Assembly (NCBI GenBank): GCA_900473045.1
Contig: UCKS01000022.1
Location: 1-64,000 of the forward strand
DNA length: 64,000 nucleotides
Origin: Hyphomicrobiales bacterium
GTDB lineage: Bacteria > Pseudomonadota > Alphaproteobacteria > Rhizobiales > Rhizobiaceae
Reading direction: 5' to 3'
Shown one piece after another: positions 34,012 to 43,320 of this stretch (its first letter is position 1; the number at the start of each line of letters is the position of its first letter). Made by a program: the position numbers and the translations under genes. The notes under the pieces are model-generated. The model saw only the letters and a list, made by a program, of their open reading frames with translations, was not told where the DNA came from and ran no database searches.

Positions 34012-35070
34012 ATGGAACTCGGTCTTTACACTTTTGGCGACGTTCATCCGCAAGCGCCCTTGGGGCGTGGCAAAGAAGGTGAAGAGCGGGTGCGCCATCT
34101 GATCGAGGAGATCGAGCTGGCCGATCAGGTCGGGCTCGATGTCTTTGGTCTGGGTGAGCATCACCGGCCGGATTATGTCGCGTCTGCCCCGGCGATGATT
34201 CTCGCGGCTGCGGCTGCGCGCACGAAAAACATCAAGCTGAGCAGTGCCGTCACGGTGCTGAGTTCGGATGATCCCGTCCGGGTGTTCCAGCAGTTTGCGA
34301 CGCTCGATCTGATCTCCAACGGGCGCGCCGAAATCATGGCGGGGCGGGGCTCCTTCATCGAGTCCTTCCCGCTGTTCGGCTACGATCTCGAAGATTACGA
34401 TCAGCTGTTTTCAGAAAAGCTGGACCTGCTTTTGGCGATCCGTGAAGGCGAGGTCGTCACCTGGTCGGGCGAGAAGCGCGCGCCGATCAATGGCCGTGGC
34501 GTCTATCCGCGTCCGGTCAACGATCCGCTGCCTGTCTGGATCGCGGTTGGCGGCACGCCGCAATCGGTGGCACGGGCCGGAGCGCTCGGTCTGCCGATGG
34601 CGCTGGCGATCATCGGCGGAGAGCCGGCGCGCTATGCGCCACTGTTTGATCTCTACCGCGAAGCCGCGCGCCGGGCCGGGCAGGATGCGGGCAAGCTGAA
34701 GACCAGCATCAACGTCCATGGCTTCATCGCCGATACCAATGACAAGGCCGGAGACCAGTTCTACGGTCCGCAGGCGGAGGTGATGAACCGCATCGGCCGT
34801 GAGCGTGGCTGGGGACCGACCAGCCGGGCCCATTTCGATCAGTCGATCGGGCCGAACGGCAATCTCTTCCTTGGCGATCCCGATACGGTGGCGGAAAAGA
34901 TCATCCGGCATCATGAGATCTTCAAGAATGATCGTTTCCTGCTGCAGATGGCGATCGGCCTGATGCCGCATGACCAGATCCTGCGGGGCATCGAACTCTA
35001 TGGCACGAAAGTCGCCCCACTGGTGCGAGCGGCGCTGGCGGACGAGAAAAAACAGACGGAAACTGCCTGA
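34012..35070 (+). CDS. Luciferase-like (LLM-class) flavin-dependent oxidoreductase
   Basis: This 352-residue TIM-barrel protein of the bacterial luciferase-like family uses reduced FMN. Landmarks are [13 protein letters not shown] at the N-terminus, [20 protein letters not shown] near residue 45 and [20 protein letters not shown] near residue 105. This subgroup is widespread and mostly uncharacterised; it is sometimes annotated as alkanal monooxygenase-like. The ATG at 34012 has GCAGGAA upstream. The substrate is unknown and neighbours give no clue. Confidence 0.85.
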   Translation: MELGLYTFGDVHPQAPLGRGKEGEERVRHLIEEIELADQVGLDVFGLGEHHRPDYVASAPAMILAAAAARTKNIKLSSAVTVLSSDDPVRVFQQFATLDLISNGRAEIMAGRGSFIESFPLFGYDLEDYDQLFSEKLDLLLAIREGEVVTWSGEKRAPINGRGVYPRPVNDPLPVWIAVGGTPQSVARAGALGLPMALAIIGGEPARYAPLFDLYREAARRAGQDAGKLKTSINVHGFIADTNDKAGDQFYGPQAEVMNRIGRERGWGPTSRAHFDQSIGPNGNLFLGDPDTVAEKIIRHHEIFKNDRFLLQMAIGLMPHDQILRGIELYGTKVAPLVRAALADEKKQTETA

Positions 35071-35148
35071 GTTCGATGATTTTCCCATAATTGGCGTCTG
35101 GATTGGCCGCTTTCGGCGCGTTACATAAACAGCCGAAAGCGAGAGACG

Positions 35149-35898
35149 ATGACACTCAACAATGATGAAGATCTGGAGCGGCTGAAGGAAATCGGCCGCA
35201 TCTGCGCCAATACGATCCAGATCATGGCGGCGGCGCTCGAGCCGGGCATGACCACGTTGGAACTTGACGCCATCGGCCGCAAGGTTATGGAGGATGCCGG
35301 TGCCCGTTCGGCGCCAGAGGTCACCTATAATTTCCCCGGCGCCACCTGCATCAGCGTCAACGAGGAAGTTGCCCATGGTATTCCCGGCAGCCGCATCATT
35401 CAGGCCGGCGATCTCGTCAATATCGATGTGTCCGCGGAAAAGAACGGGCTGTTTGCCGATACCGGCGCGTCCTTTGCCGTGCCGCCGGTCAAGCCAAATG
35501 TCGAACGCCTCTGCCGCGACGGCAAGCGCGCCATGTGGGTGGGCCTGAACGAGGTGAAATCCGGCAAACCGTTGGCCGCGATCGGCAATGCCATCGGCAG
35601 CTTTGCCAAGAAGAACCGCTATACGCTGATTACCAATCTGGCGAGCCACGGCGTCGGCCGCTCGCTGCATGAGGAACCGACCGAGATCGCCACCTGGCCG
35701 GACAAGCATGAGAAGCGGCGGATGACCGAAGGCATGGTCTTCACCGTCGAACCGTTCCTGTCGCTCGGCGCGCAATGGGCCGAAGGCGGCGATGACGAGT
35801 GGACGCTCTATAGCGAACCCCGGGCGCTGACGGTTCAATATGAGCATACCGTGATTGTTACCCGCAACGGGCCGCTGGTCGTTACCCTGCCGGGCTGA
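35149..35898 (+). CDS. map: Methionine aminopeptidase, type I
   Basis: This 249-residue enzyme removes N-terminal methionine from new proteins. The two-metal site residues are visible in VNIDVSAEKNGLFADTGASF (two Asp), LASHGVGRSLHEEPT (His), MVFTVEPFLSLG (Glu) and VQYEHTVIV (Glu). Length and pita-bread fold pattern are typical of type Ia enzymes. Rhizobia often have more than one copy; whether this is the essential one cannot be told. CGAGAGACG precedes the ATG as ribosome site. Confidence 0.9.
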   Translation: MTLNNDEDLERLKEIGRICANTIQIMAAALEPGMTTLELDAIGRKVMEDAGARSAPEVTYNFPGATCISVNEEVAHGIPGSRIIQAGDLVNIDVSAEKNGLFADTGASFAVPPVKPNVERLCRDGKRAMWVGLNEVKSGKPLAAIGNAIGSFAKKNRYTLITNLASHGVGRSLHEEPTEIATWPDKHEKRRMTEGMVFTVEPFLSLGAQWAEGGDDEWTLYSEPRALTVQYEHTVIVTRNGPLVVTLPG

Positions 35899-35980
35899 CG
35901 GCTGTTGCATTCACGCCGTTGAACGGCACCATCAAATTTTGTCGTTTGCCGCCGCCATGTTGCACTGCGATAGGTAGCGC

Positions 35981-37168
35981 ATGACCCCGCTGAACCAAAA
36001 TCTTGCCCCGACCGCCCTTGCCGGCGCCATTGCCATGGCGGTTGCGATGGGTTTTGGGCGTTTTTCCTATACGCCGATCCTGCCCGGCATGATGACCGCT
36101 CTCGGACTTTCCCCTGCCGATGCCGGGCTGATCGCATCGGCCAATTTTATCGGTTATCTCGTCGGCGCGGTCGCTGCCGGCTATGGCTGGGCGGCCGGGC
36201 GCGAACGGGCAATCAGCCTCTCGGCACTTGCAGCGACCGCAATGCTGCTGCTGGCCATGGGGCTGACGTCATCGATCGTCCTGTTTTCCGCCATCCGGTT
36301 TCTGGCCGGTGTCGCCAGCGCTTTCACGATGATCTTCACGTCTGCGATTGTCCTGAGTAGAGCGCTCGCCACCGGCAATCCGCATGTGCAATCGATCCAT
36401 TTCGGTGGCGTCGGCATCGGTATCGCTGTGTCCTCGCTGATGGTTTTTCTGCTGCCCGCCCAGGGCTTCGGCGCATTTGCGAACTGGCAAGCCGCGTGGT
36501 TCGGCGGCGCCATCATTGCCTGCGTTGGCACGATCCTCGTGGCCACCCTGCTGCCGTCGGGTCCCGCGTCCGGCAAAAGCACTGGACGGGAAAAACCGCT
36601 GGTCTGGACCCGGCCACTGTTCGTGCTCACCCTGACCTACGGCCTGTTCGGCTTTGGCTATGTCATCACCGCGACCTTCCTTGTTGCGATGGCGCGGCAG
36701 GGGGCGAGCGATCATACGGTTGAATTCCTTGCCTGGCTGATCACCGGCCTGTCGGCTGCGATCTCCGTTCACCTCTGGCGCCGTGCCGTACCACTCCTCG
36801 GGATTGTCGGTGTCTATCTGGCAGGTCTTTTGGTCGAAGCCGTCGGCCTCATCCTCGTCGTTGCGCTGCCATCCCCGTATGCACCGCTCATTGGCGGGCT
36901 CCTGCTAGGGCTGACCTTCATTATGGTGACGGCCTATGGCCTGCAGATCGGCCGGGCGCTGGCGCCGCACAGCCCGCGCAAGGCGCTCGCCTTCATGACT
37001 GCGGCCTTCGGCGTCGGCCAGATCGCCGGCCCCTTGGTCGCCGGGTGGCTGGCTGAAGGCAGCGGCAGTTTCACCGTGCCGACCCTGCTTGCGGCCGGGG
37101 TGCTGCTGTTCTGCGCCGCCCTGACCGGGCTGGAAACGCGCCGGATCGTTGCCGCCACCGAAGCCTGA
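35981..37168 (+). CDS. MFS transporter, YbfB/YjiJ family
   Basis: This 395-residue membrane protein has about twelve hydrophobic helices, beginning ALAGAIAMAVAMGFGRFSYT, the typical opening of the YbfB/YjiJ family of the major facilitator superfamily. The helix pair GLIASANFIGYLVGAVAAG and the cytoplasmic AAGRERAIS loop also fit. Family members are mostly uncharacterised exporters. It appears to be a single-gene unit 82 bases after map; no ribosome site stands out beyond GGTAGCGC. Confidence 0.85.
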   Translation: MTPLNQNLAPTALAGAIAMAVAMGFGRFSYTPILPGMMTALGLSPADAGLIASANFIGYLVGAVAAGYGWAAGRERAISLSALAATAMLLLAMGLTSSIVLFSAIRFLAGVASAFTMIFTSAIVLSRALATGNPHVQSIHFGGVGIGIAVSSLMVFLLPAQGFGAFANWQAAWFGGAIIACVGTILVATLLPSGPASGKSTGREKPLVWTRPLFVLTLTYGLFGFGYVITATFLVAMARQGASDHTVEFLAWLITGLSAAISVHLWRRAVPLLGIVGVYLAGLLVEAVGLILVVALPSPYAPLIGGLLLGLTFIMVTAYGLQIGRALAPHSPRKALAFMTAAFGVGQIAGPLVAGWLAEGSGSFTVPTLLAAGVLLFCAALTGLETRRIVAATEA

Positions 37169-37195
37169 CCGGCTCTGCGATTAAATAACCGTAAC

Positions 37196-37211
37196 ATTAG
37201 CTTAACGTGAT
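37196..37211. promoter_or_regulatory. NolR-box match upstream of bacA
   Basis: ATTAG, nine bases, then AT fits the published NolR consensus (A/T)TTAG-N9-A(T/A). It lies 82-97 bases before the bacA-like start in the 124-base gap after the MFS gene. With five fixed and two half-fixed positions, chance matches are expected every few kb, so this is only a candidate. Confidence 0.35.
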
Positions 37212-37292
37212 TGGCAGGTGAGGGCTTTTGCCCTAGGTTCGGCACATCGAAGCGCGGGTGTTTGCGCCCTCAAGAAACGCGAGTGTTGCCTC

Positions 37293-38570
37293 TTGTTCCA
37301 TTCCTTTTTTCCTAAGCCGAAGCTGTTTTTTACGTCCGGCGCGATATGGACAGTCATATGTATTCTTGCGTGGTATTCGGTCGGTCCACAGATTGGTGCT
37401 GCCATAGGTTTGCCACCACTGGCCCCGGGGGAGAAGGCGCCCATCGGACTTGCATATTTCTTTACCCCCGACAATCTCTGGTTTTACCTCTACTTCACAA
37501 TCTTTGTGCTGATCTTCGGAGGTGTATGGAAAATTGTCGCTCGCGATCATCGCTGGGCTAACTGGTCGATCTGGGGATCGGCGTTTATCATTTTTATCGC
37601 TTATTTCTCGGTCCAAACTTCCGTCGCGATCAACAATTGGCGAGGCCCCTTCTTCGACCTTTTTCAGGATGCGCTTTCGAAAAAGCCGGGGGTGACTGTC
37701 GATCAACTCTATAGCCTGCAGCTGCGCTTTCTCGAAATCGGCTTTGTTAGTGTAGCCTTGAACGTCGTCACAGCCTTTTTCACCAATCACTATGTCTTCC
37801 GCTGGCGCACCGCGATGAACGATTTCTACATGTCGAAGTGGGACAAGCTTCGGCATATTGAGGGCGCTTCTCAGCGTGTTCAGGAAGACACGATGCGTTT
37901 TGCCAACATCCTCGAAGGGCTCGGCGTCACGCTGATCAACTCGGTGATGACACTGGTGGTGTTCCTGCCACTGCTTTTCGCCATGTCGGAGCATGTCGGC
38001 GATCTCCCCATCATCGGCGCCGTTCCACATGCCTTGTTCTGGCTAGCGATCGTGTGGTCTCTGTTCGGCACGGCGCTTCTGGCGTTCGCCGGCATCAAGC
38101 TGCCCGGGTTGAATTTCCGTAATCAGCGGGTCGAAGCAGCGTACCGCAAAGAGCTTGTCTATGGGGAAGATCACGCCGACCGCGCACAGCCGGTGACCGT
38201 CAGGGAGCTCTTTGACAATGTTCGCCGCAACTATTTCCGCATGTATTGGCACTATGCCTATTTCAACGTGGCACGTTTTTCCTATGGCCAGGTTGATGCG
38301 ATCTTCCTGAACTTCATCCTTATCCCGACAATCGTGATGGGCAAGATCACCATGGGCATCTGGCAGCAGATTGCCACGGCTTTTGGCGAGGTCAGCAATT
38401 CGTTCCAGTATTTGGTGAACTACTGGTCGACGATCATCGAGCTTCTGTCGATCCACAAACGTCTGAAAGCGTTCGAAGCAGCGATCGACGATGCACCTCT
38501 GCCAGCGATCGACCAGCGTTACCTCGCCCGCGAAGAATCGGATGGTGAACTCGCGGCAGACCGGCCGTAA
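37293..38570 (+). CDS. bacA: BacA/SbmA-family peptide transporter
   Basis: This 425-residue inner-membrane protein belongs to the SbmA/BacA family, proton-driven importers of antimicrobial and nodule peptides. In symbiotic rhizobia BacA is needed for bacteroid survival. The N-terminus read from a TTG at 37293 (FHSFFPKPKLFFTSG) aligns with known BacA starts; upstream residues do not fit. Later marks are YFSVQTSVAINNWRGPFFDL, HYVFRWRTAMNDFYMSKWDKLRHIEGASQRVQEDTMRF split over helices, and FSYGQVDAIFLNFILIP. About seven membrane helices are visible. It could be a paralogue of the symbiotic bacA. The gene ends in a terminator overlapping the next gene's last codons. Confidence 0.83.
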   Translation: MFHSFFPKPKLFFTSGAIWTVICILAWYSVGPQIGAAIGLPPLAPGEKAPIGLAYFFTPDNLWFYLYFTIFVLIFGGVWKIVARDHRWANWSIWGSAFIIFIAYFSVQTSVAINNWRGPFFDLFQDALSKKPGVTVDQLYSLQLRFLEIGFVSVALNVVTAFFTNHYVFRWRTAMNDFYMSKWDKLRHIEGASQRVQEDTMRFANILEGLGVTLINSVMTLVVFLPLLFAMSEHVGDLPIIGAVPHALFWLAIVWSLFGTALLAFAGIKLPGLNFRNQRVEAAYRKELVYGEDHADRAQPVTVRELFDNVRRNYFRMYWHYAYFNVARFSYGQVDAIFLNFILIPTIVMGKITMGIWQQIATAFGEVSNSFQYLVNYWSTIIELLSIHKRLKAFEAAIDDAPLPAIDQRYLAREESDGELAADRP

Positions 38571-38591
38571 ACCCAACGTTCACGAAAACAA

Positions 38592-39599
38592 TCAAAAGGC
38601 GGAGCGATCCGCCTTTTTCTGTTTGGCGATCATCGGCAGCGCCTGGGCATAGCTGACGCAGGCGACGTCCGGCTTGCTGCAGGTCTCGGTCAGGAACCGG
38701 TCGAGCGCCCGCCAGTAGGCGCCGCCGTTCATTTCGACGAAATGGAAACCCAGCTGCAGGGGAATGCGGTTGAGGTCGTATTCCTTTTGAAAAGCCTTGC
38801 GGTAGGCGTCGAGCGTGCGCTCTTCGAAGACGGCGCTGTCCTTGCGGTTCTCGATGCCCATGGAATGGCGAACAAACAGATTGTAGTCCATGCCGATTAC
38901 CCGGCGTTGCTGCGGGCCTTCGGGAATGAGCGGCAGGCCGAAGCGTGGCAATCCATCGGCGTCGGACGGCCAGCCCGGTCCCTTGGTGACGAGGCTGGCG
39001 TCATAGGTGAAACCGTCCTGTTTCAGCGCAGGCAGCAGGCCGTCGCTCAGCGATAGATAGGGCGCGCGAAAACCCTTGATGTCGTTGGCGGCGAAATCCG
39101 CCCATCCCTGCGGTTCCTCACCGGCAATACCGCCCGCCTTCCAGGCGTTGGCTAGGGCCGAATTGAACGCGGTAAATTCCTGTTTCCAGTCGGCAGCACT
39201 CCAGCCCTTGCCGTCGAAATGGCCGCAGGCGTGGCTACCGATATCGTGACCGGCCTGGCGGGCCTGCCAGATATGGCGCACACGGGTCTGGATTTCCTCG
39301 CGGCTCTGGGCGAAGCCGACATTGGAGCGTCCGGCCCTGTGGCCGGGTGCCTGGTAGGTCTTGCCGCCCTCCGCCCTGGTCATCAGGAATGTGCAGGAGA
39401 GGAAGTAAGTGAAATGCGCGCCGGTGCGCCTGCCCATCTCGAGGCTTTTCTCCCAGAGCTTGTTGTCGTGCGCACCGTCGAAGGAAATGATGACGAGTTG
39501 CTTGCGTTCTTCGGGTACCGGCGGCGCGACTGCGTGGGCAAGGGTGGGAACCAATGCCATTGCAAAAGCAAGACAGGGCGCTGCGGAAAATCTGGACAT
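38592..39599 (-). CDS. Secreted polysaccharide deacetylase family protein
   Basis: This 335-residue protein starts at ATG 39599 with a clear signal peptide (MSRFSAAPCLAFAMALVPTLAHA), so it is exported. The NodB-like fold shows LVIISFDGAHDNKLWEKSLE, GHDIGSHACGHFDGKGW with the metal-type histidines, and GFRAPYLSLSDGLLPAL. The motif order matches divergent deacetylases; the usual first motif TFDDG is changed to SFDGA. Its substrate is unknown. It is convergent with bacA and divergent from nnrU-like gene at 39736. Confidence 0.8.
   Translation of the reverse strand: MSRFSAAPCLAFAMALVPTLAHAVAPPVPEERKQLVIISFDGAHDNKLWEKSLEMGRRTGAHFTYFLSCTFLMTRAEGGKTYQAPGHRAGRSNVGFAQSREEIQTRVRHIWQARQAGHDIGSHACGHFDGKGWSAADWKQEFTAFNSALANAWKAGGIAGEEPQGWADFAANDIKGFRAPYLSLSDGLLPALKQDGFTYDASLVTKGPGWPSDADGLPRFGLPLIPEGPQQRRVIGMDYNLFVRHSMGIENRKDSAVFEERTLDAYRKAFQKEYDLNRIPLQLGFHFVEMNGGAYWRALDRFLTETCSKPDVACVSYAQALPMIAKQKKADRSAF
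38594..38617. terminator. bacA terminator inside the deacetylase 3' end
   Basis: Arms AAAAGGCGGA and TCCGCCTTTT pair perfectly around GCGA and are followed by T, giving a standard terminator for bacA 24 bases after its stop. It also covers the last seven codons of the convergent deacetylase gene, so both transcripts contain it. Confidence 0.75.
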
Positions 39600-39735
39600 G
39601 CGAAAACCTTGGGCGGCGAATGCGGAACTGCGACCCTTGAGCCGGAAATGCGGCAATCCTTTGATCGGACTGGAAAACACGCCGCGTTACCGGTATGCGG
39701 TAGTTCGGAATTCATAACAGTTGCGGGTGTTCTTC

Positions 39736-40323
39736 ATGGCATTTCTCATTCTCGGTATCCTCATCTTCCTCGGCATCCATCTGATCAAGAGTTTTGCGCC
39801 CGGCCTTCGCGCTGCGGTCGTCGAGCAGGGCGGCACCGGTTTGTGGCATGCCATTCATGGTTTCTGCGCACTTCTGGGTCTCTGTCTGATCGCCTACGGC
39901 TTCGACATTTCGCGGGCAACGACCGGCCTGCTCTACACGCCGCCGAAATTTCTCACCCATATTGCCCTGACCTTGATGCTGATCGCCTTTATCTGTCTGG
40001 CTGCCGCTTTCCTGCCCGCCGGCAAGATCAAGGCAGCAACGAAACATCCGGCCATTCTCGCCATCAAGATCTGGGCACTGGCGCATCTGATGGCCAACGG
40101 CGAGGTCAATTCGGTGCTGCTGTTCGGTACGTTCCTGATCTGGGGCGTCATCCTGCGCATCTCGATGAAGCGCCGCTGGCGTGCAGGCGAGATCACGCAT
40201 CCGGTGTTCGTATCCTACAAATACGATGTCATCGCCGTGCTTGTGGCCCTCGTCGTCTACGTGCTGTTTGTCTGGAAGTTGCATGAACTGCTGATCGGTG
40301 TTGCGCCGATTGTGATGGGCTAA
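39736..40323 (+). CDS. NnrU family membrane protein
   Basis: This 195-residue protein with about five to six membrane helices matches the NnrU family: MAFLILGILIFLGIHLIKSF, then TGLWHAIHGFCALLGLCLIA, and ALAHLMANGEVNSVLLFGTF with conserved histidines. NnrU was found near nitric-oxide and nitrite-reduction genes, and related proteins act in cyclic terpene or carotenoid isomerisation (15-cis-zeta-carotene isomerase relatives). No denitrification gene is nearby here. I chose ATG 39736 over a TTG five codons earlier. Function is unassigned. Confidence 0.82.
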   Translation: MAFLILGILIFLGIHLIKSFAPGLRAAVVEQGGTGLWHAIHGFCALLGLCLIAYGFDISRATTGLLYTPPKFLTHIALTLMLIAFICLAAAFLPAGKIKAATKHPAILAIKIWALAHLMANGEVNSVLLFGTFLIWGVILRISMKRRWRAGEITHPVFVSYKYDVIAVLVALVVYVLFVWKLHELLIGVAPIVMG

Positions 40324-40431
40324 ACGGCTCTAAATCGCGCTGCCCCCTTACAACAGCCTCAAAATACGGTAGAAGCGCGGAAATCTTTACATTCATCTTT
40401 GCAGGGAAGGCCGGGAAACCGGAACTTAGGA

Positions 40432-41103
40432 ATGGCGAACCAGGACGAAAGCTTTATCCGCGAAGTCAACGAAGAACTGCGTTCCGAACAGGTGAAAGCC
40501 GTCTGGACGCGGTTTGGCAGTGTGATCATCGGGCTCGCAATTCTCATCGTGATCGGCACGATCGGTAAGGTCGGTTATGAATATTGGCATGAGACATCGG
40601 CGTCGCAGTCCGGCGACGAGTTCCTGGCGGCCTTGACCCTTTCCCGCGAGAACAAGACGGATGAAGCTATCGCAGCGCTGAACACGCTCGAAAAGGATGG
40701 CTACGGCGCCTATCCGGTTCTGGCCAAGATGCGGGCAGCCACCCTGCAGGCGCAGAAGGGCGATACGGCTGCGGCCGTCAAGGTCTTCTCCGATATCTCC
40801 AAGGATGCAAGCCTGCCACAGGCGATGCGCGATGCAGCCCGCATGCGCGCCGCCTATCTGCTGGTCGATACCGGCACTTACGAGCAGGTTTCGGCCGAGG
40901 CCGAACAGCTTGCCGTTCCTGCCAACGGCATGCGCCATTCGGCCCGCGAGGCGCTCGGTCTTGCTGCCTACAAGGCCGGCGATATGGCCAAGGCCAAGAC
41001 CTGGTTCCAGCAGATCGCTGACGACGCCGAGACACCGCGCAATCTGGCAAACCGCGCCCAGATGCTGCTCGATCTGATTACCGCCAGCGGCAAGGCGTCC
41101 TGA
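40432..41103 (+). CDS. YfgM-like TPR membrane protein
   Basis: This 223-residue protein has one membrane helix (about 27-48: [22 protein letters not shown]) after a short cytoplasmic N-terminus, and a periplasmic tetratricopeptide-like domain with repeats such as [22 protein letters not shown]. This is the architecture of E. coli YfgM, an accessory subunit of the SecYEG translocon linked to periplasmic chaperones. As in many proteobacteria it is upstream of der, but the bamB gene that often lies between is absent. The ATG has TTAGGA upstream. Confidence 0.82.
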   Translation: MANQDESFIREVNEELRSEQVKAVWTRFGSVIIGLAILIVIGTIGKVGYEYWHETSASQSGDEFLAALTLSRENKTDEAIAALNTLEKDGYGAYPVLAKMRAATLQAQKGDTAAAVKVFSDISKDASLPQAMRDAARMRAAYLLVDTGTYEQVSAEAEQLAVPANGMRHSAREALGLAAYKAGDMAKAKTWFQQIADDAETPRNLANRAQMLLDLITASGKAS

Positions 41104-41171
41104 ACGGGCGCCCAAGAAAAACAACATTGGAGCATGACCGGTTTGCGGATGCTCTGAGGACAGGATTATCG

Positions 41172-42593
41172 ATGAACTTCACCGTCGCCATCGTTGGGCG
41201 CCCCAATGTCGGAAAGTCGACGCTTTTCAACCGTCTGGTTGGCAAGAAGCTGGCTCTCGTCGACGACACGCCGGGTGTGACCCGCGACCGCCGTCCGGGC
41301 GACGCCAAGCTCGTCGATCTGCGCTTCACCATCATCGATACCGCTGGTCTCGAGCAATCGGGGCCGGAAACGCTGCAGGGCCGGATGTGGTTGCAGACGG
41401 AAGCGGCCATCGAAGAGGCCGACCTGACGCTGTTCGTCGTTGACGCCAAGTACGGCCTGACGCCAGCCGACGAGACGCTCGGCAAGATGCTGCGACGCCG
41501 CGGCAAGCCAGTGGTGCTGGTTGCCAACAAGTCGGAAGCCAAGGGTTCCGACGGCGGCTATTACGACGCCTTTACGCTCGGCCTCGGCGAGCCCGTTGCC
41601 ATCTCTGCCGAACACGGCCAGGGCATGATCGACCTGCGCGACGCCATCGTCGCAGCACTCGGCGAAGACCGCGCCTTTCCGCCTGAGATCGACGAGCCTG
41701 AGACCAATGTCGATCTGCGTGGCGAAGAGGAGCTGGAAGACGACGATTACGAGCCGGAATACGATGATACCAAGCCGCTGCGCGTGGCGATCATCGGCCG
41801 TCCGAATGCCGGAAAATCGACGTTGATCAACCGCTTCCTCGGCGAAGATCGGCTTTTGACCGGCCCGGAGGCCGGCATCACCCGCGACAGTATTTCCGTC
41901 GAATGGGACTGGCGTGGCCGCACGATCAAGATGTTCGACACCGCCGGCATGCGCAAGAAGGCGCGCGTGCAGGAGAAGCTCGAAAAGCTCTCCGTTGCCG
42001 ACAGCCTGCGCTCGATCCGCTTTGCCGAATCCGTCGTCATCGTCTTTGATGCGACCATTCCGTTCGAAAAGCAGGACCTGCAGCTGGTCGATCTCGTGGC
42101 CCGCGAAGGCCGTGCTGCGATCCTCGCTTTCAACAAGTGGGATCTGGTCGAGGATACCCAGGCGTTGCTTGCCGATCTGCGCGAAAAGACCGAACGTCTG
42201 CTGCCGCAGGTGCGCGGCATCCGCGCCGTGCCGATCTCCGGCCAGACCGGCTACGGCCTCGACAAGCTGATGCAGTCGATCATCGACACCGACAAGACCT
42301 GGAATCGTCGCATCTCCACCGCTAAGCTCAACAAGTGGCTGGAATCGCAGCAGATCCAGCATCCGCCGCCGGCTGTTTCCGGCCGCCGCCTGAAGCTGAA
42401 ATACATGACCCAGGTCAAGGCCCGCCCACCGGGCTTCATGATCTCCTGCACGCGGCCGGAATCCGTTCCGGAAAGCTATATCCGTTATCTGACCAACGGG
42501 CTGCGCGCCGATTTCGAGATGCCGGGCGTGCCGATCCGCATTCATTTGCGGGCGTCGGAGAATCCGTTCGAAAACCGTAAAAAGAAGCGGTAA
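41172..42593 (+). CDS. der: Ribosome-assembly GTPase Der (EngA)
   Basis: This 473-residue protein has the two tandem GTPase domains unique to Der, which acts in maturation of the 50S subunit. The first G1 motif is GRPNVGKST (about 8-16), the second GRPNAGKST (near 212). Other motifs are [32 protein letters not shown] and NKWDLVE. The C-terminal KH-like domain contains [19 protein letters not shown]. The acidic linker between the G domains ([15 protein letters not shown]) is longer than in E. coli, typical of Rhizobiales. The ATG at 41172 gives MNFTVAIVG. Confidence 0.95.
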   Translation: MNFTVAIVGRPNVGKSTLFNRLVGKKLALVDDTPGVTRDRRPGDAKLVDLRFTIIDTAGLEQSGPETLQGRMWLQTEAAIEEADLTLFVVDAKYGLTPADETLGKMLRRRGKPVVLVANKSEAKGSDGGYYDAFTLGLGEPVAISAEHGQGMIDLRDAIVAALGEDRAFPPEIDEPETNVDLRGEEELEDDDYEPEYDDTKPLRVAIIGRPNAGKSTLINRFLGEDRLLTGPEAGITRDSISVEWDWRGRTIKMFDTAGMRKKARVQEKLEKLSVADSLRSIRFAESVVIVFDATIPFEKQDLQLVDLVAREGRAAILAFNKWDLVEDTQALLADLREKTERLLPQVRGIRAVPISGQTGYGLDKLMQSIIDTDKTWNRRISTAKLNKWLESQQIQHPPPAVSGRRLKLKYMTQVKARPPGFMISCTRPESVPESYIRYLTNGLRADFEMPGVPIRIHLRASENPFENRKKKR

Positions 42594-42614
42594 GGCCAGG
42601 GCAGAGCGTTGTCC

Positions 42615-43004
42615 CTACCAGGTGATGAAGGTCGGGCTATAGGTGGCTATCTTGCTGTCGCGGGTGACCAGGATCTGTGGTTCTGTGATGGCTTGGGCGA
42701 TCAGCAGGCGATCGAATGGGTCAGCGTGAGTGGTGTTTAGATGCCCGACCGCGGCTGCATGGGCGACAGTGATGTTCAGGAAATCATATCCGACATTGGT
42801 GAAATGCCGGATCGCCTCTTGGGCATCGAAGGGAGGACTATCCTTTCTTCCAAGCCGGAATTTGAGTGCGATTTCCCATATACTCGCTGCGGAGACGAAA
42901 ACATCGTTGCTCCGGTTCGAGAGTATTTGACGTATGTCTGATGGTAGGCGGTGTATTGCCGTCAGACTCCATATCGCCACATGGGTGTCGAGCAGTAACC
43001 TCAT
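42615..43004 (-). CDS. PIN-domain toxin (VapC/PIN family)
   Basis: This 129-residue PIN ribonuclease has all four acidic positions: LLLDTHVAIWSL (Asp), ASIWEIALKFRLG (Glu), HADPFDRLLIAQA (two Asp) and LVTRDSKIATY (Asp). The 'DTHVAIW' opening with 'SIWEIA-K' is the subgroup usually paired with Phd-like antitoxins. The start overlaps the antitoxin stop by four bases (ATGA). Unlike the first module in the window, this toxin is intact. Targets in related toxins are tRNA or rRNA. Confidence 0.88.
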   Translation of the reverse strand: MRLLLDTHVAIWSLTAIHRLPSDIRQILSNRSNDVFVSAASIWEIALKFRLGRKDSPPFDAQEAIRHFTNVGYDFLNITVAHAAAVGHLNTTHADPFDRLLIAQAITEPQILVTRDSKIATYSPTFITW

Positions 43005-43255
43005 TCCGGTTTAACGCCGAAGAGTTCGGCAATTTCGTCATCCAACGCGTTGAAGTCTTCGAGAGACATGTCCGGAAATTGTCCCTGAAGAAGGCCCAAC
43101 CGTCTCGGCGGCTTTTCGTTGGCGGCGATTGGCACCAGCCTTGCCGCTGGCTTTCCGTCGCGCGCAATGATGATTTCGTCTTCTGCGCCGCTTTCAACGG
43201 CACTGACAAGTTGGGAAAGGCGCGTCTTGGCTTCCAGCATGTTGACGGTCGTCAT
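43001..43255 (-). CDS. Phd/YefM-family antitoxin
   Basis: This 84-residue antitoxin starts at ATG 43255 and has the Phd fold in MTTVNMLEAKTRLSQLVSAV and EIIIARDGKPAARLVPI. The acidic C-terminal tail (LEDFNALDDEIAELFGVKPE) would bind the PIN toxin. It is coupled to the toxin gene by an ATGA overlap. An inverted repeat just upstream is the likely self-repression site. The pair is flanked by der and a sugar kinase, with no sign of a mobile element. Confidence 0.88.
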   Translation of the reverse strand: MTTVNMLEAKTRLSQLVSAVESGAEDEIIIARDGKPAARLVPIAANEKPPRRLGLLQGQFPDMSLEDFNALDDEIAELFGVKPE

Positions 43256-43264
43256 CACAAATTC

Positions 43265-43286
43265 CCTTGGCTAAGGTTGACCAAGG
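43265..43286. promoter_or_regulatory. Inverted repeat upstream of the second antitoxin
   Basis: CCTTGG at 43265-43270 and CCAAGG at 43281-43286 flank ten bases, and lie 10 to 31 bases upstream of the antitoxin ATG. The position matches autoregulatory operators of Phd-type antitoxins. The arms are short, so this is tentative. Confidence 0.4.
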
Positions 43287-43320
43287 ATAAGACCAGCGGC
43301 GCGAAATTGCAATCTTTGTA

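Noticed and set aside
36934..37245. A frame antisense to the end of the MFS gene and its downstream gap.
   Set aside because: No family similarity and it mirrors the MFS coding strand.
37218..37292. An extended N-terminus for the BacA-like protein from an upstream start.
   Set aside because: The added residues do not resemble BacA openings, whereas the TTG start gives the expected FHSFFPKPKLFF.
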